23,293 nucleotides of DNA from Phellopilus nigrolimitatus. Its lineage: Eukaryota > Basidiomycota > Agaricomycetes > Hymenochaetales > Hymenochaetaceae. Position 1 is the first letter of the stretch. Every line of letters starts with the position of its first letter. The position numbers and the translations under genes were made by a program. The notes beneath the pieces are model-generated. The model had not been told where the DNA came from. It did not search any database and saw only the letters and a list, made by a program, of their open reading frames with translations. Shown here one piece after another: positions 1-9,767 of the stretch. The stretch is from assembly GCA_021029095.1 (NCBI GenBank), contig JAJOHG010000394.1, positions 1 through 23,293 on the forward strand, written 5' to 3'.

Positions 1-2202
1 AGATCCTGTAAAAAATACCAGATAAATATCAATAGCATCATATATAGACAAGACGGTTTACATGGATGCCCTCAAGAAAGCTTTCATCCTGTTCTGCCCA
101 AGTGAAGTTCGCATCAAAGTCATCATCGGAGTCGTTAGAGCCGTCATTTGCAACGTCCTCTCCCTTCCACGACCCGCTGACAGACGATTTGGAACGTCGG
201 AGGTCCATCGACTGCAGATGCTTTCATCTTCTTCATCGCGTTCTGTCTCACTTTTACCAGACGAGCCTGGAAGGATCTCTTCGGGGTTTCCTCTTCGTCC
301 GACGAAATTTCGTCGTCGTCTTCTTCTTCTCCTTCAGTATCGAAATCCCCAGGATCTCCAATGAACTCCTCCTGAGCTGCAATTACGCATTACTGCATCG
401 ATTTCATCGTCCTCGTCGCTGCTCGAGGAACAATCGACATCTTCTAGATCGTCATGCGCTTGTGCTCCATCCCTTCATTGCTCATGCCCTTCGCGAACGT
501 CCGCATGCCTTCTATATCCACGTCGGGATCGAGTTCCATGCCACCAAGACTGCTCGATACTCTCTCTACGTCGGAGTCATCTATGCGATTGTACGAGGGC
601 TTCAAGCTTTCAGCATCTCCCCAGTCGATGTCAGAGCCCTCGCGCCGTTTACTACTAAAAGGCGCGTCTTCACGGAGATGTCTCTCCTCGAGCATGGCGC
701 CATAAGTACCAAAGAAGCCCCCCTGCTCCATTTTTATGCGAGCCGACATGCGGTCCATCTTCGTAATGCGGCGTGAGCGCGGAGAAGCGACGTGCTGTCG
801 GTTTGCCTCAGCCACCTTTGATACCGCACCGAAAGAGAAAGACATTTCATTAAAAGGATGTTTCGAAGTCGAAGCAACAGGCTGAGTGAAAGGAGAGGGG
901 GGAGGGTACTGCGGCATCGTTGTGGTCACCGATACACGGTGTCAGCCTTCCACAACGAGGATGAGGCGCGACATAAACAACTTCATCATCATCTGGAAGC
1001 TTGCTACCTAGAGGCTCCGTTGAGGGTAAGGTAGACAGGAAGGCAACTTCTTCTCGAGCGTCTGATGGAGAAACAGGCTTCGGATCGATGACGAATAGAG
1101 GCTGAGCTATTGGCTCCTCTTCTAGTTGAACCGCATTGACCTCGATAGAGTGGCTGACTGACTCGTTGGCTGTGGCCGCTATCTCTAGTTCTGATTGTTG
1201 TTCAACATTAGTCACACTTTCATGAATTTCTGGGGCTTGTACGTCCGCAGGAGGTTCAGTAACTTGGGGTGTTGCCGCTCCATTTGCAAGTGCATCTCTG
1301 ATGGCACCGAAAATACTTGCACCTTCATCAACGACCTTCGGTCGAGTCGGTTGCGTAGCAACACTTGTAGTGGTAGTAGTGCTCTCCATTAGCTTTCCTA
1401 GGGAATTGAAATCAACAGTTATGACTGGTTCAGCGTCATTCCCGCCTAAAAGGTCATCATCAGGATTATAAAAGAACGACGGCTCGGGTGGTTTCTGATG
1501 ACTGAAGACGCGAGCGACCTTGTCAGCAGTAGGTACATGCTCTTCAGGTTCTGTATCCGTGTATGTCAGGATCAATATCTCAATATCATTAGTAATCACA
1601 TACCTATGAGCTCCTCAACCTCGAAAATTTCCTCTGGGCGCTGAAATAGCACAGGCGTCTGCTGTGCAGGAACAAATGTGATGGGTCTGAGATAAGGCCG
1701 ATCAAGTGCCAAGAGTTTCGACAGTGACATATTTGCGTTGTATTTCGCTCCCAGACCTCTGGCCGGTCCTCTGCCATTTCCACGACCAGATGGTGTCGCG
1801 CTCCCCGAATCAACGTTTCGTCTCGGTGGCGGTGGCGAACGGTTTCCGGCATCGAATGTCCTGTAATCAAATCCCCGACCGCGACCGCGTCCTCGGCCTC
1901 TTCCAAATCCCCTCTGAGCAGGACTGCCACCGCTAACCGTCACTGAGAGGAATTCAACAAGCGCACTTCACCCCGACCGCGTTTAGGACTGGGCCCGACC
2001 CGAAGACGTAGTACGCACCATCCGAGTATTGCTGAATATCAACATCGATCAAATCCAAGTTCCGGTAAGCTGGGCGCGAGGACTCAGGTCCGCCACGGGC
2101 CCCTCTTCCCCGAGGTGAGTTATGTCCTCTCCACGGACGCCCTCTGAACGGCGAGCCGCGACCGCGACCCCTGTTATTATTTTCATTTCCACGAGGGGCC
2201 AT
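1..2202 (-). CDS. SQS1: Sqs1-like RGG/R3H/G-patch protein, N-terminal part (partial, frameshifted)
   Basis: Likely homologue of Sqs1/Pfa1, a G-patch cofactor of the helicase Prp43 in splicing and ribosome biogenesis; the R3H and G-patch domains would lie beyond the left edge. Start at 2202 has a good context (A at -3, G at +4). Visible parts: RGG-type N-terminus (repeated GRGRG), a YLRPITFVP segment, an EEHVPTADKVARVF segment, GGMELDPDVDIEGMRTFAKG, an acidic stretch, then SFQARL and FTWAEQDESFLEGI. Likely exons: 2202-1967, 1923-1604, 1550 to about 930, then down to 258, 211-62, and 5-1. Introns at 6-61, 212-257 and 1551-1603 are clear; 1924-1966 is less certain. Frames break near 938, 450 and 382, each cured by one base. 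Family assignment comes from recalled architecture and is fairly confident; exon details around the breaks are not. Confidence 0.68.
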
Positions 2203-2935
2203 GCTTAGTGTTCTTTTTCCCAAGTTCAGATACTTTTCAAGCCAAGCTGATAATGCAAGCAGTTTCAGCAGGCAGTAGAAAGAAACAAGACTGGCCGCAC
2301 GCTGCGAGTGCTGTGCTGCGTCGATGTGCTCAGACGAATATGGAAATTTGATGGCAATCACTCAGTAACAACTTTATGTAATTAAATAGAATAAATTCAC
2401 TGGCAGCTGTTTAAAAATTTGGCTCTATAATTATCGTGTCCTCTAGAAGTTTCAAGACCAAATGAGGCGTTTACTATCCATTGAATCGTCACGATGAGCA
2501 TAATGCTGAGCTATAATTTAATAAAGGACAAGCAAAGATACTGTGGATGTATAAAAATGTGCTATGTAAGTGATCGGCTCCGCTAAAAATGGAAAACCCG
2601 ACTCATGTTCTCCGTTTTAGGCAGCGTCGATCGATTATCCGCTGGCTGTCGTGCCGAGTCGGTCATCTTCTCGGCTATGCATTAGTCACACGCCGCTCAC
2701 GTTCGTTTTCAATCGCCCCGGGCTCAGACAGTTAGCGCTGGGTTTTCTTCTTCTTCAACTTCAAATAATTCCCTTTCAAATACAAAGCAAAAATATCCTC
2801 TCGGATTCTATCGACACGGGCGAGTCCTATTTCTTCCCCACCGAAGCTGAGTGATCCGCCGTCGGTATTCTATATTGAAATAGTGATAACGATACTATAT
2901 CAGAATTTAAACCAGGAGGCGAGATAATCGAGTAC
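2203..2935. other. Intergenic, promoter of the Sqs1-like gene and 3' side of the methyltransferase
   Basis: No gene recognised. The sequence is moderately AT-rich with scattered short ORFs that show no coding pattern. It sits upstream of the Sqs1-like gene and should contain its promoter. It is also bounded on the right by the stop codon of the methyltransferase, which is transcribed towards it. Confidence 0.6.
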
Positions 2936-3754
2936 CTACCAGACACGGCAAAGGATTTCGCCGTGCATGAGAACGAACCAGGCGTCTTCTTGTGCGCCCC
3001 ACTTCCGAAACCCCTGTGAGATATAATCCAGCTTGTCTTTGTCGGCGAGTCCGCCGTCTATTGCGCTACGAGCAAACGATGAGTCGACGGTATGGTCGAC
3101 CCACATGCTGCTCCACGAGACGATCTCCTCCGCAGTGCTAAACAACCAGTTGCTGGCGGAGGACGTGATGTTGTCCTTCGCAAAGCCGGCTTGTCGTGCC
3201 CAGGCATGCAGGCGACGCCCGGCGCTGGGCTCGCCGCCGTTTCCGCGGGCCACGCGTAGATAGAGCTCCTGCCACTCGGATATGCCCTCGACATCGGGAT
3301 ACCAGGCCATGGTGGAGCAGTCCCCCTCGCGCACAGCGACGATCCCGCCGGGCTTCGTGACGCGGCGCATCTCGCGCAGCGCCTGGACGGGGTCGCCCAC
3401 GTACTGCAGCACCTGGTGGGCGTGCACGACGTCGAACGTGTTGTCGGGATACGCGAGCGCCTGGACGTTTCCGACCTCGAATTTGACGTTGTCCACTCCG
3501 TGCTCTGCAGCGTTTGCGCGCGCCTGGTTAAGGACGTCCGAGACGGGCTCGAGGCCTATGACCTGGCCTTTGGGCACAAGTTTGGCCAGGTCGATGGTGA
3601 TAGTGCCAGGACCGCAGCCTACGTCGAGGACGTGCATGTCAGGTTTGAGGGAGTCGAGCATGTATGCGGCCGAATTGGCCGCAGTACGCGCCGAGTGAAA
3701 GCGCAATACGGAGCTGGGGTGGCCATGAATGTAGACGGCAGGTTTTGAGGACAT
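2936..3754 (-). CDS. Class I SAM-dependent methyltransferase (UbiE/Coq5-like fold)
   Basis: Intact intronless ORF of 272 residues ending in ILCRVW. It encodes a seven-beta-strand (Rossmann) methyltransferase. SAM-binding motif I is VLDVGCGPGT at about residues 42-51, the acidic ribose-binding residue is in VIGLEP (about 66-70), motif II/III lies in FDVVHAHQVLQYV, and a post-motif segment is VTKPGGIVAVREGD. No signal peptide or membrane segment is visible, so it is probably cytosolic. The closest general family is the small-molecule Methyltransf_11/31 (UbiE/Coq5-like) group common in fungi. True Coq5 is mitochondrial, and no clear targeting peptide is seen here. The substrate cannot be inferred. 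Lack of introns contrasts with most neighbours. Isolated position with no pathway partners nearby. Confidence 0.9.
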   Translation of the reverse strand: MSSKPAVYIHGHPSSVLRFHSARTAANSAAYMLDSLKPDMHVLDVGCGPGTITIDLAKLVPKGQVIGLEPVSDVLNQARANAAEHGVDNVKFEVGNVQALAYPDNTFDVVHAHQVLQYVGDPVQALREMRRVTKPGGIVAVREGDCSTMAWYPDVEGISEWQELYLRVARGNGGEPSAGRRLHAWARQAGFAKDNITSSASNWLFSTAEEIVSWSSMWVDHTVDSSFARSAIDGGLADKDKLDYISQGFRKWGAQEDAWFVLMHGEILCRVW

Positions 3755-4655
3755 GGTAGATATTCAAGTTGTTCAAGGGTCTGCATGGGAGATCAGGAGT
3801 GAATCGATGCATCATCGAAGTTACACGGGATACAGGGTCGTTGGAACGGAACGATGTTTTACTCCTGTCGGCTGCCCAGAAAAGAAGGGGTTTCTTCAGC
3901 TCAGTGCAAGCGGCGTTAAATCACTTGCTTGCCTTTACAAAATTCAGACTCTTCAACAGTCAGCTTCAATCCCTCAGTTATAGCTCTGAGAAGTCAATAA
4001 TATTATCTTGAGATTTAATATGTATAATAGTTTCCTATTTTTCAATAAAAAAAGAACGGCTACATTGCAATGCGGCCACATTCAAATATGATACTGTAGT
4101 TGATCTCAACCTTCGAAGAGAAGTTTCTGATTTGCAAGAGTTGCTAAAAGTTTATCATAACTTTACACAAGTTGAACTGCTGAAGTCCCGTGGGAGGCTG
4201 TCTACATATGGCACATCCATTAAACTACATGTACTACAGTGCATTAAGGCAAAAGTCAACAAGCCGGGAAGGTCCGAATTACTTTTCTATCTACATTTGC
4301 CACAATTATATATGGCCTATCTGTTTATACGCATTGGTTAGAGGCCATGCGTGTCTACAGATCTTGTATCGTAGATTTCTCAATTGTCGACTTTTTCTTT
4401 TTTGACCACTGAAATTTTGAAACAAATAATAATAATGATTAAAATGTGTTTAAAATTGCCTAATATAGGTTATTATATAAGATAAGCGCCCAAATATAAT
4501 TTAAGTCCGGCATATCGGATGACCACTTCGCATTAGCCAGTCATTATCTGACATTCCTTCTTGCACATTTCTTCATAGGAGAGTAGAAATATTCCAGGGT
4601 AAAGTTGCGGACTCCTTGACAAACAGATATAACACGTGATTTGCTATTATTTATT

Positions 4656-4684
4656 ATTTAATTTAATTTAATTTAATTTAATTT
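4656..4684. repeat. Pentanucleotide tandem array (ATTTA)n
   Basis: Five perfect tandem ATTTA units (4656-4680) followed by a partial unit running into a T tract. A simple-sequence repeat in an AT-rich spacer; likely polymorphic in length between strains. Confidence 0.9.
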
Positions 4685-4860
4685 TTTTCTCAGAAAAAAT
4701 TGAAACATTGTGAAAAAATCGGGAAATTGCGAGAAATTGTGTATTTTGCTTACTTCTATTAGCGAAACTAAAAAAGAAATCCGAAATTCGCAAAATTCCG
4801 GCCCCCAGCCAGTTGATGCTTTATGGCTTAATGCACTGTAATATATTCATTAACATTATC

Positions 4861-4901
4861 ACCCTGGACTCATCTAGAGAAATTCAACACGAGCCCAGGG
4901 T
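4861..4901. repeat. Imperfect inverted repeat, 11-bp arms
   Basis: ACCCTGGACTC (4861-4871) and GAGCCCAGGGT (4891-4901) are complementary with one mismatch and a 19-nt spacer. Could form a small hairpin. Position in an AT-rich spacer gives no clear function. Confidence 0.6.
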
Positions 4902-5226
4902 AAAATTATTATTGATATTTCTGATTTTTCTAACTACATAGAGTACAGATATGCACCTGCTTTTTATAAGAATTGCCATGTAATTGAGAAAAACCATATA
5001 GTCGATCCCGCTATGATGCTCGCCAACAGCGATGTTCCAATCCCGGCGCTGAGGTTAATGATGCGCAAGAAGGAGCCGCACCACCCTTCCACAAGAAGCC
5101 AGGCTTTCCATTCGCACTGGCCGTGATGCGGGCGGCACAGCTCCTGTGCGGTGAAACACAAATCAAGAGCTCACCTAGCCCGGCCCGTCGAGTGGTAGCG
5201 GAGTGAGTCTGGGCGGAAGCCCGCTC

Positions 5227-5450
5227 ATGAAGACGGAGTTGAAGCCGGATATTAAGCTCTCCGCGACGCCCTCGTTCGCGAAGCCCTACATGGGTACAAC
5301 CTAGTGCGGCCGCCACGACTGGCACTACGACATCATGAAGTTCAACGCGCACCCAGTGGAGATTGCAAACTGAGCGCAGCCTGTCAAGCTCAACCGCAAG
5401 GAGCCGCAGCGCGAGACCCGGCACCGACCCGTGGAACCATGCTTGGCCCT
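5227..5450 (+). pseudogene. Decayed fragment resembling TFIIF alpha (RAP74/Tfg1) N-terminal region
   Basis: One reading frame gives LMKTELKPDIKL at the start, then after a TAG codon WHYDIMKFNAHPVEIAN, then after a TGA codon AQPVKLNRKEPQRE. The pattern (W)xYDxMKFxxxxxVDxxxW.QPVKLNRKxxxRE matches what I recall of the N-terminal dimerisation region of fungal TFIIF alpha subunits. The TGA stands exactly where a conserved Trp is expected, so TGG to TGA is the simplest change. A GC-rich segment just upstream (about 5060-5160) reads PPFHKKP in another frame and may belong to the same relic. It carries at least two in-frame stops and no ORF long enough to function, and lies beside AT-rich spacer. I read it as a partial, inactive duplicate; the intact gene should be elsewhere in the genome. 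Family match is from memory and unchecked. Confidence 0.55.
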
Positions 5451-5454
5451 GATG

Positions 5455-6514
5455 ATCACTTGTGTAAAAACAAATGTTTCCACTTTTGAGACACTATATC
5501 GCCCATACGCTGAGATTCACAAATATGCGCTATGTCAAACATTTCGGGTACAGACACAAAACGAATGCTGTGTATCACAACGTTTTGACTCTTCCCAGAC
5601 AGCCTTGGATTGATCCTGAGTTTTTCCCGCGAGCTTCGCTGACGACGACAGCGCGGGATGTCGAACGGAAAGCAATGTATACTCATCTGGATACTGGATA
5701 TGAACGTACAGCAAAGGGAATTGATAACAATGCCGGATGAATTTTTTTTCATTGAGTCGACCCCAGGAGGCGTGTTGTCTAACGTTATAAGTAGGCTGTG
5801 CGGCTGCGCTGCTGCGGCAAGCGAACACTAGACGGATTGAAGACTCAAGCTCACACGGTGTGACACGAACGCGCAGTCTGAGGCTAAATTTGAGTTAATT
5901 TAGCTACGTCGATCATTGGTTCTTTGTCCAGCTTCTTCTTCTCCATCCTCCTTCTCTCCACTATCACTTTGCCTCGCGACGCTAATAGTACCCACCTTGA
6001 CTAATGATGCTCTCCTGGTACTTCGTGCATCTGCTGAGTCAAACATCTATAGCATCTTGTCAGCATATTGCATCTTGGATCTTCGAGAGACTGAATTCCA
6101 GCTGAAGCGCGCGCTTGTCGGCAGTCAAGCATAGCCCATGCGCCTTTCATCAGCGGCCCGCCAAGAGACGCACTGCTGACAGATCTATAGCAATCAGCCC
6201 GATTCTCGGGCTTCGAGTGCGGGAAAATAGCTCTCTTTTTCTCACCAACTTCATCGCGCGCAGTTTCATCAAGCGCGGGCTGGGGAAACGTGCCCGTTCC
6301 ATTGGCTCGTCCTGAGTGATGGATGCGAGCTATTTTCACATTGGGCGCGTTGCCTGGCCGGTGCAACGCACCTGGTACATGTACAAAAGCCTCACTGGGC
6401 CCACCAACTTGTTCTGCACGACTAGTTTGACGACCGCCCTCACCTGTCAACTCAGCTTCCTCCTCCTAACTCGACCCCGCATCTCTCCACACGGCCCAAA
6501 CCAAAAAAAAAAAA
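5455..6514. other. Intergenic with promoter of the cupredoxin gene
   Basis: No gene recognised. Overlapping ORFs of 60-98 codons on both strands between 5456 and 5830 have no recognisable motif. The last ~90 bases before 6515 are strongly pyrimidine-rich and end in an A13 tract directly before the start codon, typical of efficient fungal promoters. A TATA-like TACAAAAG lies near 6380, about 135 bases upstream of the ATG. Confidence 0.55.
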
Positions 6515-7391
6515 ATGCTTTACTCCGTCCTCGCACTCTCGCTCCTGCCCGCGCTCGCGGCCGCCCAGACCGTCCACACCATCGACGTCGGCCAGGGCGG
6601 GCTCCAGTTCTCCCCGTCGACGACCACCGCGAGCAACGGCGACATCATCAACTTCGTCTTTTCCGCCGCGTACGCATCCCAGATCATTAAGCACTTCTGG
6701 CCCTTTACTGATATGGAGTCGCCTGCAGAGATCACACCGTGACGCAGTCGACGCTCGCGAACCCGTGCACGCCGCTCGACGGCGGGTTCAACAGCGGCAT
6801 CGTCAACACCGTCGGCGCGTCATGGAACCTCACCATCTCGGATGCCACAACCCGTACGTAACGCTCTGCTCACCCCTCCCAGAATAAACCTGACTTTCCC
6901 CCCATAGCGATCTGGTTCTTCTGCGCCCAGTCGACGCCGATAGTCCACTGCGAGCAAGGAATGGTCGGGTATGCAAACCTACTTCTTCCCATCCTCCCCC
7001 AAGATCCGCTTCTGACCACCTACATCTCCCCGCTTTTCTCCACACAGCGCGATCAACCCGCCGTCCTCCGGCTCCTTCAGCTCCTTCCTCGCCTCCGCCA
7101 AGGCCGCGACGGTCACGGTTCGCACCCCGCGCCCGCCTCCCGTTCCTGCCTCATTCTGACTTCTTTTTCTTCAAACAGCCCTCCATCACTGCCGTTGCCC
7201 TGACTGGAAGCGGCGCGGCAGCCACCGCGACACCGGGCGGCAGCGGCGCTGCCTCTGGCTCTGCGACGTCCCCGAGCGGCACGAGCTCGGGCGCACCGGC
7301 GAGCACGTCCTCGAGCGCGGCGCACAAGGCGTTCGCGGGCTTCGAGGGCGTCGCCGGCGCACTTGCGCTCCTCGGTGCTGCTCTCTTCTGA
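6515..7391 (+). CDS. Secreted cupredoxin, Ser/Thr-rich tail, probable GPI anchor
   Basis: Five exons: 6515-6669, 6729-6853, 6908-6968, 7048-7117, 7179-7391. All introns are GT-AG and the joined frame is open for 207 residues. Residues 1-18 form a signal peptide ending in AAAQ. The body has the fungal extracellular cupredoxin pattern: NGDIINFVFSAADHTVTQS, PCTPLDGGFNSG, and PIWFFCAQSTPIVHCEQGMVG. The His of DHTV together with Cys, His and Met in the last motif could supply a complete type 1 copper site. A Ser/Thr/Ala/Gly-rich linker follows, then a hydrophobic C-terminus (GFEGVAGALALLGAALF) suitable for GPI attachment. Related proteins are abundant at fungal cell surfaces, usually without a defined role. 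Its convergent neighbour is the kinase-like gene. Only confident plus-strand gene in the window. No disruption seen. Confidence 0.9.
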
Positions 7392-7880
7392 ATTCCAAAC
7401 TGCCTGATACACTTTGACATGTAACGAGGCACCTCGCGCGCACATTGTTGCGATGCTTTGATAGCGGTATTTGTTCTTACTTTTCTCTGGTCTTGATGTT
7501 TTAGTATGTATTACAAAATAGGGCGTAGTGCTTAGAGGCCTGATTGAGAGCTATAATATACTATACTTTACACAAATACAATTTGCAGTGAGAAAAGAAC
7601 CGAGAACTTGTATACGGAGAGAAGGCAGGAAGGCAAATAAGCTTTTGGATACGCGTGCGATGGGAGAGCTGGTAATACTGGGAAGAGGGACGAGACAGTG
7701 ATGCATACAAATAATAGCAGAAGATTGACCGTGCGAGGAAAACATGAACATGAGGGTATGATGGAAATAGTCCGTCACTTCGATCCCGCCGCAGGAAGGC
7801 ATCGCAGACAAGAAAAAGCGTTCTTTCAACTACCCCCGGCGAGATACCTAGAATGTCCAAGAGAAACAATACTGGCAGAT
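7392..7880. other. Convergent 3' intergenic region
   Basis: Lies between the 3' ends of the plus-strand cupredoxin and the minus-strand kinase-like gene. ORFs here lack coding character. It must hold both polyadenylation regions; AT-rich stretches near 7540-7570 fit this. Confidence 0.6.
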
Positions 7881-9161
7881 TCATTCATCATCCCACCATC
7901 GTTTGACAGCGATACAGTCGTCCCTCGAAAGCTGTCTCCGCCGGTCATACCTCTGTAAATACCACACAATTCTGTCTCTGAAAACACTGCAGCCCTCAAG
8001 CAAGTGCTCCGGAATCTCGTCTCGAATCTGCACGTCCGGATCACAATCAACCAGCGCACACTGGTCTAGACACGACAGTATCACGCCGAAGCTGTATGCA
8101 TCAGCAAGGCGTGCGTCTACACATTCTCCACGCAGGATTTCCGGCGCAGAGAACGGGCGAGTCCCGCAGTGGATCTGCTCGATTTTTCGGCGCTTCGCCG
8201 GGTTCAGCGTGTTCCTCTGGCTCTTGGTGCGCGAAAGGAACGAGAACGGGTCTGTGGGAGAGTCGTCCGGCGCGGCGAACGAAGAGTCTGCGGCGACGGA
8301 GCGCCCGAAATCGAGGATCTTGAGCGTGTCGGCCTTGTTGACGTACACATTCAGAAGCGAGAGATCGCCGTGGCTGAGCCCGTACGAGTGCAGATGCGCA
8401 AGGCCGTCGAGGAGCTGGTTGTGGTAATCGATCTTGCTTTCCCGCGTGAGCGCGGGGCGCGCGCGGACGACGTCCAGCAGTGTGCGCCCATCGACGAACT
8501 CCAGCACCATGCCGACGCCCTCCAAGCAGCCCAGAAAGCCGACGATATTTCGATGGCGCGACACGGTGGTGTACACGCGCAGTTCGGCGAGGAACTGGGT
8601 CGTCACGTCGGTTGCGTTCGACTGCAGCTCGCCGTTGATCTCGAGCTGCACGACCTCGGGCTTCTTGACGATGCACTGGAAGAGCTCGGACGTCGAGCCT
8701 GTTGCGAAGGGGGTGAAGTGCGCGGTTGGGTGGGGCGGGGCAGCGTACGCGGTCGGGGTCGGGAAGGAGAATATGACGGAGGGATGACGGTCTGGCGGGT
8801 GGTACACGTGGGGCGAGGAGTCCGGGGATGGCGTCGGGGAGCGACTGCCTGGATCAATGTCCGCGTACGGCTGCGAGATGGTGGGGTGGGGCATCTCGTG
8901 CACGACGGCGGTCTCTTCAGAAGACGAGAACGAGTTGGTGGTATTGTTCGGCCGCGGCGTGGGCTCTTCCTCTTCGTCCATCTCGACCATCCACCAGTTC
9001 TTCTTGCTGGTGAGGGTGGCCCTCCTTACATTCAGGGAAGCGACGGGATGCATCTGGGTCGGCGAGCCGGTTCTGGGCGTGTGTGCGAGCGGGGTTGTTG
9101 CCAGCGATGTTAAAGAGGAGGCGGTGGTCGAGCGGGTTGGCCTTGGGTGGAAGACGGACAT
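7881..9161 (-). CDS. Atypical protein kinase-fold protein with disordered N-terminus
   Basis: Intact single-exon ORF of 426 residues; ATG at 9161 has A at -3. Residues 1-145 are Pro/Ser/Thr-rich and probably disordered, with an acidic run near 61-66. The kinase domain follows: FATGSTSELFQCI may be a degraded glycine loop, the beta-3 position reads EVVQLEI (about 169-175) with Glu where VAIK has Lys, the C-helix Glu lies in FLAELRVY (about 193), the catalytic loop is HGDLSLLN (264-271) with Asp and Asn kept, DFG is at 284-286, APE at 339-341, and DAYSFGV holds the F-helix Asp. A 30-residue basic insert separates DFG from APE. The missing lysine suggests a pseudokinase, or one using a displaced lysine (VKK at 165-167). 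HGD instead of HRD is seen in several atypical fungal families. Substrate unknown. Confidence 0.85.
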   Translation of the reverse strand: MSVFHPRPTRSTTASSLTSLATTPLAHTPRTGSPTQMHPVASLNVRRATLTSKKNWWMVEMDEEEEPTPRPNNTTNSFSSSEETAVVHEMPHPTISQPYADIDPGSRSPTPSPDSSPHVYHPPDRHPSVIFSFPTPTAYAAPPHPTAHFTPFATGSTSELFQCIVKKPEVVQLEINGELQSNATDVTTQFLAELRVYTTVSRHRNIVGFLGCLEGVGMVLEFVDGRTLLDVVRARPALTRESKIDYHNQLLDGLAHLHSYGLSHGDLSLLNVYVNKADTLKILDFGRSVAADSSFAAPDDSPTDPFSFLSRTKSQRNTLNPAKRRKIEQIHCGTRPFSAPEILRGECVDARLADAYSFGVILSCLDQCALVDCDPDVQIRDEIPEHLLEGCSVFRDRIVWYLQRYDRRRQLSRDDCIAVKRWWDDE

Positions 9162-9214
9162 GGTCGCTGAGACGAAGGCAGTATTATACGCGTCCGTGCG
9201 TCTACCGTGCCAAG

Positions 9215-9224
9215 CTAAAAATAG
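9215..9224. promoter_or_regulatory. MEF2/Rlm1-type MADS-box site
   Basis: CTAAAAATAG matches the MEF2-type consensus CTA(A/T)4TAG exactly. It lies 54-63 bases upstream of the kinase-like start codon. In fungi this type of site is bound by Rlm1-class factors. A TATA-like role is an alternative for the same bases. Confidence 0.4.
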
Positions 9225-9240
9225 CAGCCAAGAGGGGCTC

Positions 9241-9248
9241 GCACGTGC
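9241..9248. promoter_or_regulatory. Palindromic E-box (CACGTG)
   Basis: GCACGTGC, a perfect 8-bp palindrome, lies about 80 bases upstream of the kinase-like gene. It fits basic helix-loop-helix factors, but a 6-8 bp match can occur by chance. Confidence 0.35.
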
Positions 9249-9767
9249 TTTCTCCTTCAGACGCGTTTCTCATAAATTACATTGACGCGTCGAATAAATT
9301 TTACTCGAGTTTTCCGACTTTATCCGACATTTCCAGACATTCCCGTAGCCTCTTGGTCCAACTTGCTGACTAATTTCAGCCCGCCCATAGTGCAGAACTC
9401 GTACAGCTGCATTTTCTCGGCGGACGCTTGGAGAAAATACAGCATAGCCTAAGACTACACAAGAATACGCTTATGATCTTGGCACTTCTTAGCATGGTGG
9501 AGGAAGCACCGGTCTGGGAAAGCTAATATAACGCAGTGTGGTAAGCCCCAACAGTTAGTTGAGAAGAGGAGCCTTTCAGAAATTTATGCACAAGTTCAAA
9601 GACGTATACAGCCCACCCTAAATTCATTGTCTACCACAAGGAAAACTGTCTGCACACCGTCTGAATACTTCAGAAATCTCTGTAAAGCATTTCCCACGCG
9701 AAGGAAGGGCTCCGGAAATATTTGCATTTCCAGGAATTCATATAAAAAACGCTGTGCAGCCGAGTAT

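Larger units (their letters stand above)
3755..5062. other. AT-rich gene-poor stretch
   Basis: About 1.3 kb without a supportable gene. The first few hundred bases serve as the methyltransferase promoter. From about 4000 the base composition becomes clearly AT-rich, with poly-A/T tracts, a short pentanucleotide array (4656-4684) and an imperfect inverted repeat (4861-4901). ORFs of 60-80 codons here look like chance. It could hold an eroded mobile element, but I see no transposase, LTR or paired terminal repeats to support that. Confidence 0.6.

Noticed and set aside
383..404. 22-nt GT...AG segment that would act as an ultra-short intron in the Sqs1-like gene
   Set aside because: It restores frame neatly, but clear introns here are 44-70 nt and a second break 45 bases away still needs a base change.
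66..776. 236-codon plus-strand ORF at the left edge
   Set aside because: Antisense shadow of the Sqs1-like gene, whose minus-strand translation carries the recognisable motifs.
2651..2854. 67-codon plus-strand ORF
   Set aside because: No motif or coding bias; lies in the spacer between two minus-strand genes.
5474..5740. 88-codon plus-strand ORF downstream of the TFIIF-like relic
   Set aside because: Competing ORFs of similar length occur on the other strand and none shows a family motif.
8169..9113. 314-codon plus-strand ORF
   Set aside because: Antisense to the kinase-like gene; its length is a by-product of GC-rich codon usage on the other strand and its translation has no domain.
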